Assembly: GCA_026182355.1 (NCBI GenBank)
Contig: JAPFBL010000034.1
Location: forward strand, 2,488,501-2,552,500
Reading direction: 5' to 3'
DNA length: 64,000 bases
DNA from: Hermatobates lingyangjiaoensis
Taxonomy: Eukaryota; Arthropoda; Insecta; Hemiptera; Hermatobatidae
Shown: piece by piece, positions 57,260 to 64,000 of the stretch
Layout of the letters: each line of letters begins with the position of its first letter
Numbering within the stretch: position 1 is the first letter of the stretch
Notes under the pieces: model-generated
Databases searched by the model: none
What the model saw: the letters and a program-made list of their open reading frames with translations, nothing else
Told to the model about the DNA's origin: nothing
Program-made: the position numbers and the translations under genes

Positions 57260-57383
57260 TATCAGTTGTTTTTAGTAGCAATGTTAAATTATTAAACAAA
57301 CTTGTCAAGTTTAATTGTTAAAGGAAATTTGATTTATCAGTTGTTTTTAGTAGCAATGTTAAATTATTAAACAAACTTGTCAA
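57260..57383. repeat. 75-bp tandem duplication
   Basis: TATCAGTTGTTTTTAGTAGC ... AAACAAACTTGTCAA occurs at 57260-57308 and 57335-57383. A diverged third copy with the same start (ATATCAAGTGTTTTCAATAG) lies at about 58150-58200. Confidence 0.9.
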
Positions 57384-57386
57384 AGG

Positions 57387-57576
57387 AATGAAAATAGATG
57401 TTGTGTTAATAAGAATCTGTGTGGATTCTTCATATGTTGGACAAAAGGGCAAAAGTTTACTGGCTAATGTGAGTCAATATAAACATTCTAATAGGAGGCA
57501 AGAAGAGCCAAGTCTTTGGTTTCAGTATCTTAATTTAAACAAGCATTCAATAAAATGGGTAGACTCCAATTTATAG
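57387..57576 (+). pseudogene. PLE GIY-YIG fragment
   Basis: SSYVGQKGKSLLANVSQYKH and, further on, LNLNKHSIKW resemble the YVGQTG..L..R...H core and the NHSIDW motif of family E-type PLE endonucleases. The first catalytic half (GIY) is not recognisable. Family I pLTR sequence follows. Confidence 0.55.
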
Positions 57577-57799
57577 ATATTTCCCTCTTCAGAAACCAAG
57601 TAGAAAGTGGCCGAAATAATGTATCATTTTGAAACATCATCAGTTCAATTTAAAGTAAATAAATTTTTGTTTCCAGGCATGGTTAAGCAATTTGTTTGAA
57701 ATGTGTTTTTTTTTCATGAGCTTTGATCGATTATTGATTCTATCAATATAGAATTATAGATGTCAAATACAATATCAAGCAGTCTTATAGATGAACTTT

Positions 57800-58335
57800 T
57801 TTTTTATTCTCTTTCATTTTATATTCTTGTTTTATTTTCTATTACTGTTTATTCTATATTATTTCATTTTATAAAATCATTATTTTAAGTAATTTTATTA
57901 ATATATTAATTTTTAAATTTTTTTTTTCTTACTGTTTACCTTACACTGTTTAATTTTATTGGGTAATTTATTCTTGACAAGCTATATTGTAACTTAAAAT
58001 TCCGGACTGTTTTTTTTTGGAAACATTCTTCTGCATAATTTTTATTTTACCTTCTTTGGTTTTGCTTTGTTGACGATAGAAATTTAATGGTAGTGTCCTT
58101 TAGTTGACCTCTCAAAGATACTTCAGTCTTTTTGAAAAAAAAAAAATGATATATCAAGTGTTTTCAATAGCAGTGGTAAATTGTTAAACATACTTATCAA
58201 GTTTAATTGTGAAAGGAAAGATGATATTCATTGAATCACCTCAGGGCATTCATTTCTATGTTTTCCTTTTTTCCTTGTGGTTTTATACTTCATTGATTAC
58301 ATCACGTGCTTGTTTTGCTTTTTAAACGGCCCATA
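57800..58335 (+). repeat. pLTR family I, interrupted
   Basis: T-rich body 57800-58080, a diverged segment of the 57.2-kb repeat (58085-58230), then TCACCTCAGGGCATTCATTT and the outer end TTGATTACATCACGTGCTTG. Confidence 0.6.
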
Positions 58336-58364
58336 AAACTTTAGAGAAAAATTATAACCAAGGT

Positions 58365-58545
58365 TCACAAAAATCGACTCAGACATAACTCATTATTATT
58401 TAATAATAATAAGGATGGAAATAATTGGGACGCAGGGTGCCTACAGACAAGTAGGCAGGGAGTCACCACTCCCTGCGGGACATTTCACCTCACGATGGTG
58501 ACGATTGTCGAATAAAAAACTGAGTTGTCTCCATGTATTAGTGCT
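58365..58545. repeat. pLTR palindrome, family K, diverged
   Basis: GGCAGGGAGTCACCACTCCC, TGCGGGACATTTCACCTC and GATGGTGACGATTGTCG correspond to the centre and right arm of 59653-59935, with many changes. Confidence 0.55.
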
Positions 58546-58737
58546 TTGGTTATAAATTAGACATATGTATTACAGGATTTTCCATTATGCATGCATAAAT
58601 CAACGTCTAACTCAAAATGAGAAAAGAATAATTATTAACGCCTGATCGTATCAGTTTTGATTTTGACGAAGATACTAGTTTTTGTTAATAATCATAGTCA
58701 TTTTTCTGATTCCTTACTGTGGATTAGTGGTTCATAT

Positions 58738-59014
58738 AAATATATATATATATATATATATCAGTTTGCTTCTCAACGCGAGTACGTCGCACTTCTTCCC
58801 GATGACGACGGATGTCGAAATATCGAAGTGAGTTCTGCAGTGACTTTCTGTGTTCTTTCCTATATGTTAAAGTTTATATATATATATATAATATATATAT
58901 ATGAGTTTGCTTCAGCTACTCAAAGGGACTACTTCTGCCCGATGACGACGACTGTCGAAATATCGTTGTGAGTCTTTTGTGTGTGTCTTTATTTGTTTTT
59001 CTCTTTCCTGTGTA

Positions 59015-59056
<42 letters not shown>
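58738..59056 (+). repeat. Two pLTR family D copies and (TA)n
   Basis: 58762-58860 (TTTGCTTCTCAACGCGAGTA) and 58907-59017 (TTGCTTCAGCTACTCAAAGG). The second is nearly identical to 61527-61633. Both have CCGATGACGAC, hairpin GAC/GTC, GAAATATCG; the U of the CTGATGA core is C. (TA)n at 58738-58761, 58875-58903 and 59018-59056. Confidence 0.8.
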
Positions 59057-59060
<4 letters not shown>

Positions 59061-59140
59061 GTTCAAATGACAATATGAAATGAGAAAACAAGACTTAAGA
59101 TCTTTCAACCGTAACAAGCCGTCTTTGTCAGCGTCAATAT
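59057..59140 (-). repeat. pLTR family A, single arm fragment
   Basis: AATGTTCAAATGACAATATG to CAAGCCGTCTTTGTCAGCGT; abruptly joined to non-A sequence at about 59140. Confidence 0.75.
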
Positions 59141-59159
59141 ACGAATATAACTGTAATAT

Positions 59160-59518
59160 GGGAGATTGTGAGCTCCTAGCCAATTCAAAATATATGAATT
59201 GGTATGACATCGACCACACTCTCACGACGAATGACGATGCAATTGCAAGGAGGAGCCATCCCCAGACACACCTCCCAGGAACATGGACGAAAATTCACCC
59301 GGCAGGACCTTGTACAAAACACCATCATTTTAAAGCAAATTAATGATCCAGCCAGACTTCAGATATATGAAGCCATGAAAATCATGAAACATAATCCATT
59401 AATTAATCATCAACACACCGGGGTTTCACGCACACTGCAGCTACTAGGTGACCCACCACCAGCTACTCGCCAAGCCAACAGCCAGTCACCGTCCAGTATT
59501 CAGACTGGCAACACCTAA
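59160..59518 (+). pseudogene. GIY-YIG endonuclease C-terminal fragment, another lineage
   Basis: The frame 59204-59518 has LQGGAIPRHTSQEHGRKFTR, NDPARLQIYEAMKIMKHNPL and then INHQHTGVSRTLQLLG. The pattern (GAI..H, LQI.EA..I....P.IN.Q) matches the distal part of GIY-YIG domains in retroelement proteins of a lineage different from the PLE at 59.9 kb. The GIY-YIG motif itself is not present. Ends in a low-complexity Ser/Thr/Pro/Gln tail. Confidence 0.5.
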
Positions 59519-59617
59519 GATATGTATATGAGACAAAATGCAGTAGGGGAAAAATCAAAATGAAGAAAAATAGGCTCTGAGACCTTCTAAACTATCTCGT
59601 CAGAGAGCTACTGCAAA

Positions 59618-59656
<39 letters not shown>

Positions 59657-59698
59657 AATTCAAAACGAAGGAAACACACAGAAAGACACAGACATAAC

Positions 59699-59740
59699 TC
59701 ACATCGATATTTCGACCATCGTCGTCATCAGAAGGTGTGA
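59699..59740 (-). ncRNA. Hammerhead-like motif, left arm, family K
   Basis: Minus strand: TCACACCTT, CTGATGA (59731-59725), one C, helix II GAC/GTC around GATG, GAAA (59713-59710), TATC, GATGTGA. Every invariant core base is present. Helix I pairs TCACA with TGTGA across an internal loop; the predicted cleavage position follows C59706. Helix III is the self-complementary ATAT, so a dimer is likely. Confidence 0.65.
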
Positions 59741-59838
59741 AGAGCGAAGAGCAAAGAGTCCCGCAGGGAGACAGGGCAGTGACTCCATCGCTGCCGTCGC
59801 TGCCCTGTCTTCCTGCGGGACTCTTCGCTCTTCGCTCT

Positions 59839-59880
59839 TCACACCTCCTGATGATGACGATAGTTGAAATATCGATGTGA
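59839..59880 (+). ncRNA. Hammerhead-like motif, right arm, family K
   Basis: Plus strand: TCACACCTC, CTGATGA (59848-59854), one T, helix II GAC/GTT around GATA, GAAA (59866-59869), TATC, GATGTGA. Complete core; predicted cleavage after C59873. It faces the PLE reading frame, so a sense transcript would carry it in the leader. Confidence 0.65.
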
Positions 59881-59930
59881 GTTATGTCTGTGTCTTTCTG
59901 TGTGTTTCCTTCGTTTTGAATTTATTTTAT

Positions 59931-61206
59931 TTAAAAAAAGTCCGCTGGACCTCACTCCTTCTACCAATTTTCTAGTTTCCTTAGCCGAATTTGTCCTGAA
60001 GCATAATGCCTTCCAGTTTGATGGTGCCTTTTACCTTCAAACCAAGGGTACTGCGATGGGCACTATTATGGCTCCTTCTTTTGCTAATTTGTTCTTGGCC
60101 AAATTAGAGCAATCTTTTCTGTCTGATCGTCAATTCCTTCCCCTTCTTTATACTCGCTACATTGACGATATCTTCTTCATTTGGCCACATGGTACCCATG
60201 AGTTAAACCTCTTCCTACTTTCCTTCCAAAACTTTTCGTCCTCCATCTCCTTCACCCACCAAGTGTCCAGCAATAAAATTACTTTCCTTGATGTTGATGT
60301 CACCCTCAACAATAGCAGTTTCTCCACCTCTGTACATATAAAACCTACTAATGCACAGCAGTACCTCCACTACAGTAGTTGCCATCCCACCCACATCAAA
60401 AAAGCAATCCCAGATCCCTTTCCATCCGCATCCACAGGATTTGTAATAATTTGAAAAACCGTAGTTCCCACATTAACTGTTTGAAAGAAAAATTAATTGA
60501 TCGTGGCTACCCTTCCAATGTCATTGATAGTCGTGTCGTGCCGGCTGAAATAGTTCACCGGCACGTACCCAGAAAAGACCACACTGATAGTGTTTTCCTG
60601 ATATCCACTTTTTTCCCTGGCGCTCATAGGATTGGCTCGGTTATTAAGGAGTTTTTCCCATTGCTCTCCTCTTCTCCTTCTACCTCATCTATTTTTCCTG
60701 AAGCCCCCTCCTTATCATATCGCAAACCACCGAACCTCAGAGGCATTTTCTCCCATCACTCTCCCTTGAACCCTACACTTGGGAGGGGAATGTTGGAGTG
60801 CGGACGGAGCAGATGCCAAACCTGTCCTATCATAAACCCTAATCCCTTTTTTACTTCCCCCCATAGCAATATTAACTACCCTTGTCCTCCCCACACCTCA
60901 TGCACCTCGGTTAATTGCGTTTACCGTTTGGACTGCACCCAGTGTGATGCATTCTACGTTGGTATGGCCTCTACGCAGCTCAACTTACGTATGAATGGTC
61001 ACAGGGCTTCCGTTGGTCAACGCAAAAACCTTCCTATTGCTATCCACTCTAATTCCCATGGACTGGATTTTAATCACTGCTTCCGGGTCCAAGTCCTTAA
61101 TCATATCCCTGTTCAGTCTTCTCGGGTTACTTTAAGAGCTTCAGAGGAGGCAATTATCTGTCTTCTCAAAGCTCGCTCTCCTCCTGGCCTTAACTTGTAC
61201 CGTTAA
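59931..61206 (+). pseudogene. Penelope-like element, RT palm to GIY-YIG, one frameshift
   Basis: The best preserved PLE here. Frame one (to 60454): FVLKHNAFQFDGAFYLQTKG, GTAMGTIMAPSFANLF (motif B), YTRYIDDIFFIW (catalytic motif C), ITFLDVDVTLNN, IKPTNAQQYLHYSS. At 60409-60414 one base is missing and reading continues in frame two: RSLSIRIHRICNN, HRIGSVIKEFFP, RSRCQTCP, NCVYRLDCTQCDAFYVG (GIY-YIG core, here VYR/YVG), LRMNGHRAS, LRASEEAIICLLKARS, stop at 61204-61206. The N-terminal domain and palm motif A are missing, so it is 5'-truncated despite the pLTR in front. Confidence 0.9.
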
Positions 61207-61410
61207 TTTAAGTATTTATTTATTTATTTATTTATTTTTTTTTTATTTATTTATTTTATTTTATTTATTTATTTTTTTCTTTTTTTTAAGAATTTATTTA
61301 TTTATTATTTTTTAATTTTAATTTTTATTTTTTTTTTTATTTATTTTTATTTTTTAATTTTTTAATTGTTTATTGCTTCATTTACTAGTCTTCTCCTTCT
61401 GTTATTTTTA
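61207..61410. repeat. (ATTT)n and T-rich tract after the PLE
   Basis: Irregular ATTT repeats start seven bases after the stop codon; probably the element's 3' untranslated region with slippage. Confidence 0.85.
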
Positions 61411-61439
61411 TTTGCTTTTATTTGTTCTTTTTAGTTATT

Positions 61440-61640
61440 ATTCTCTCTGTAGTTAGTAGCTTACCTGGGGCGGCAGGCAGAGTGCGCGCGTGTTCGTTGC
61501 ATTTGGCCTACCACTCAGTTAGCTTCAGCTACTCAAAGGGACTACTTCTACCCGATGACGACGACTGTCGAAATATCGTTGTGAGTCTTTTGTGTGTGTC
61601 TTTTATTTGTGTTTTCTCTTTCCTCTGTGAACTATATATA
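61440..61640 (+). repeat. pLTR family D, 3' of the PLE
   Basis: GC-richer leader (CTGGGGCGGCAGGCAGAG), then TTCAGCTACTCAAAGGGAC, CCGATGACGACGACTGTCGA, AATATCGTTGTGAG. Almost identical to 58907-59017, which suggests that these two are the direct-repeat pLTRs of one insertion. Confidence 0.8.
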
Positions 61641-61835
61641 TATATACTTAAAATAAACTGTGACATAGAAAGAAACATAACAAAGACTAACTTTTCAATA
61701 TCTCACCGTTATGGCGGTCGAAATATTGAAAAAGGAATCTTTGTTATGTTTCTTTCTATGTTTCACAGTTTATTCTGTCCTGCTGGCAATGAGAGTTTAA
61801 TTTGAACCTGAAGAACTGACCGAGTCGTGATAAAC
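61641..61835. repeat. pLTR palindrome, family B, joined to family H
   Basis: ACTTAAAATAAACTGTGACA ... TTTCACAGTTTATTCTGTCC is a short B palindrome. It continues TGGCAATGAGAGTTTAATTT, GAACCTGAAGAACTGACCG, the family H end (13376-13420). Confidence 0.75.
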
Positions 61836-63270
61836 TATAATAATAATATGAATAAAGTATAAAAAAAATGAAAAATTGATATTATTGATATGTGTTTTTT
61901 GCTATTGTGATTTTCCTGCTTATTCCATGTTAATCATAAATATAGATTCAGTATTCACAAAACTACATTATGATGGAAGCTTTATATTAAATTAATAAAA
62001 CGATCAACGGAATTTAGTAAGGAAGATCGCTTTTGGTTTTGTATTAGTCAGAAGAGGGTTAATATTGGATGGACGTTTATGAGAACTGGGTAGGCCCATT
62101 AGCTAAGAAGCACTGTATCCTGTGCTCTTGTTCATTATTTAGGAATATTGATTCGATCCTACTAAAATTGGTGGCATGAATTCAAGTGATCATATATTAC
62201 TAACAACCTTATTCCATGTTCATAAATTATGATGCTTTCAAACCAATTAGCTAGAAATATTCCGTTAATTCCCTTGCTTGAATTTAAAAATATAAAACTT
62301 TTTTGTTTTACCTCGTGATGTATACTATAATGCATTACTGATACTATACCTTTCATTGTTATTTAAATACTTTTATTTATATTTTTATTTTTAATCTAAA
62401 AAAATTTCCTCCATTCTCTTTCATTTTCTTTTGCTATAGCTTAATTTTTTATTTTCATGTATTTCTTCTTATCTTTACAAAATTTTGAAATGTTTTCTTT
62501 TTTTGAACTTCCAGCTGGTAACAATGAAAGTTCTTTCGTAACAGATGTATTTATCACTTGCTCTGAAAGTTTCTACTTTGCTGAGTTTGATTTACATGTA
62601 ACTTTGATTGTTTTGTTATTGGTGTTGCACATATATTGCTAGAAGAATGCTGATGTAGGCAGATTCAGTGAAATATTTTTGGTTGTCGCTCTATTTTGCT
62701 TAAAACCATTCCATGTTATACAAATCATGCTGGTATTGTTATCTGTGATTTAGTTGCCGCTAAATAGTCTTCTTTAAGCTTATTGTATATGTATAACCGT
62801 CGCTATAGAGAAAGTGGCAGTTTGTTTGAATGTTTGCTGTAGGGTAATCTCCATAAAACAATTCCCTTTAGGGCTATTAGTAGAAAGCTGATCCGCTGTG
62901 GAAACATTTTCTGGGGCTACGGTATTCTAAAAACCATTGCGAGTTAAATAGCCGTAAGAATATTTGTTGTGGTAGTAGTAGTCGTACAATCATTGTTATA
63001 GGACGAATTGCGGTATGTCCTTTCCTGTCAAAATAGTCCAGGTTTATCCACTGTAAAAACATTCTCTAAAAGCAAGTATTTTTAAGACACTAAATAAAAC
63101 GCCTTGGAACCATCATAGAAACAACAATGAATTAAGATTAATAGTAACACATTACTTTTTATGTTTTGTTGACTGAGGAACTGACATGCGTGAAAAGTCA
63201 GCCCTCCGATGCTGATTCCTCGAGTAATATTGCATCTCCCAGTGATTCTGCCATGAACAATAGTGATGTA
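61836..63270. other. AT-rich spacer
   Basis: 62400-62530 resembles the T-rich body of family I (CTTCCAGCTGGTAACAATG). No gene recognised in the rest. Confidence 0.4.
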
Positions 63271-63850
63271 TCTGACATTGTACAGGCTCTGGACCGACGG
63301 TTTCGCGTCCTCTCCAAGGGACTACGAGGTCAGATTTATTTACCTCCCTCGTTAATAAATCAATATCAGAGGGCTATTTAAGGTGTATCTGACATTGTTC
63401 AGCCTCGGGACCGACGGTTTCACGTACTCTCCGAGGGACTACGAGGTCAGATTTATTTATCTCCCTCGTTAATAAATCAATATCAGAGGAATCTGTAACG
63501 TATATCTGACATTGTACAGGCTTGGAACCGATAGTTTCGCGTCCTCTCCGAGGGACTACGAGGTCAGATTTATTTACCTCCCTCGTTAGTAAATCAATGT
63601 CAGAGGGATTTGTAACATATATCTGACATTGTACAGGCTCGGGACCGACAGTTTAGGTTCTTCTCCGAGGGACTACGTGGTCAGATTTATTTATCTCCCT
63701 CGTTAATAAATCAATATCAGAGGATCTGTAACATATATCTGACATTGTACAGGCTTGGAACCGACGGTTTCGCGTCGTACTCTCCGAGGGATTACGAGGT
63801 CAGACTTATTTACCTCCCTCGTTAATAAATCAATATCAGAGTTGGTTTCA
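63271..63850 (-). repeat. Tandem array of SINE body, 117 bp x 5
   Basis: Units start TCTGACATTGTACAGGCT at 63271, 63388, 63505, 63622 and 63738 (periods 117, 117, 117, 116). Each contains GGACCGACGGTTTCGCGT, CTCCGAGGGACTACGAGGTC and the AGATTTATTTACCTCCCTCG hairpin segment, the inverted body of the same SINE family. Differences between units are few. Confidence 0.9.
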
Positions 63851-63900
63851 AACGAGACCTTCAATTCAAAGGCGAGTGCGTGGCCCCTTCATCTATACAT
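63851..63900 (-). repeat. SINE tRNA-like head, 5' end of the array
   Basis: On the minus strand GGGGCCACGCACTCGCCTTT, then GTCTCGTTTGAAACC, a worn A/B-box head in the expected position upstream of the body array. 63901-64000 is unassigned. Confidence 0.6.
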
Positions 63901-64000
63901 GTCTATTGTATGAACTAGAATGTCTTCCGTGCTCAGTTTCTCTAAAGGTAATATCTACTCCTTATTAAACAGCATCCTTAAATGTTACACTAATTGAGTT

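Larger units (their letters stand above)
59653..59935. repeat. pLTR palindrome, family K, 5' of a PLE
   Basis: About 125-bp arms: AATAAATTCAAAACGAAGGA ... AGAGTCCCGCAGGGAGACAG and complement ending TTCGTTTTGAATTTATT. The centre is ACTCCATCGCTGCCGTCGCT. The arms differ at only a few places. The PLE frame begins immediately after the right arm, and (TA)n (59620-59653) abuts the left. Confidence 0.9.

Noticed and set aside
61207..61410. T-rich tract as a poly(A) tail of a minus-strand retroposon
   Set aside because: It is an ATTT repeat directly after a plus-strand PLE stop codon, more simply its 3' untranslated region.
59653..61640. LTR retrotransposon or endogenous retrovirus
   Set aside because: No gag, protease, integrase or primer-binding site; RT is followed by a GIY-YIG domain, which is diagnostic for Penelope-like elements.

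Overview
This is 64 kb of AT-rich animal DNA with no clearly supported host gene. Signs of a metazoan, probably invertebrate, genome are: Penelope-like retroelements (PLEs) with GIY-YIG endonucleases, a tRNA-derived SINE whose 3' tail is CCTAA pentamers, a ZBED5-like hAT transposon with 8-bp target-site duplications, mariner/Tc1-type DNA, LINE fragments, and very many (TA)n, (CA)n and (GA)n tracts. The CCTAA tail resembles the arthropod telomere repeat, but the species cannot be fixed from the sequence alone. Almost everything recognisable is mobile DNA; the only host-gene candidate is a possible terminal exon of 33 codons near 16.3 kb.

Layout. 0-9.3 kb: SINE copies, two copies of a short LINE-tail retroposon with exact target-site duplications, an array of eight 60-bp SINE heads, and LINE fragments with RNase H or C-terminal motifs. 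9.9-15.3 kb: inverted PLE terminal repeats (pLTRs) and a broken PLE carrying the C-terminal half of the protein. 16.2-18.6 kb: possible exon and a SINE. 18.67-21.15 kb: a hAT element with perfect 8-bp duplications and a decayed transposase. 21.5-26.9 kb: PLE C-terminus, a PLE N-terminal half on the minus strand, and a cluster of palindromic pLTRs. 27-34.4 kb: old repeats, a palindrome nested in a repeat, a mariner-type element with a SINE inside it, a PLE N-terminal fragment with a hammerhead-like motif, and a MITE. 37-44.4 kb: many palindromic pLTRs, one of them with a dense A-to-G mutation cluster, and PLE scraps. 44.4-50.3 kb: mostly very AT-rich DNA with little structure. 50.3-61.8 kb: dense pLTR palindromes and the best preserved PLE (59.65-61.64 kb). 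63.27-63.9 kb: five tandem copies of a 117-bp SINE body.

Common theme. Roughly ten pLTR families occur mainly as inverted pairs bordered by (TA)n. Their arms carry a CTGANGA ... GAAA arrangement with flanking helices, the layout of a hammerhead ribozyme; several copies keep every core residue. Transcripts through such palindromes would fold into long double-stranded RNA. One palindrome (39.24-39.49 kb) has 21 T-to-C changes and one other change within 78 bp of a single arm. Read on the minus strand these are A-to-G changes, and none of the adenosines preceded by G is affected. That is the pattern expected of ADAR editing fixed in DNA by reverse transcription, and I regard it as the most interesting signal in the window.
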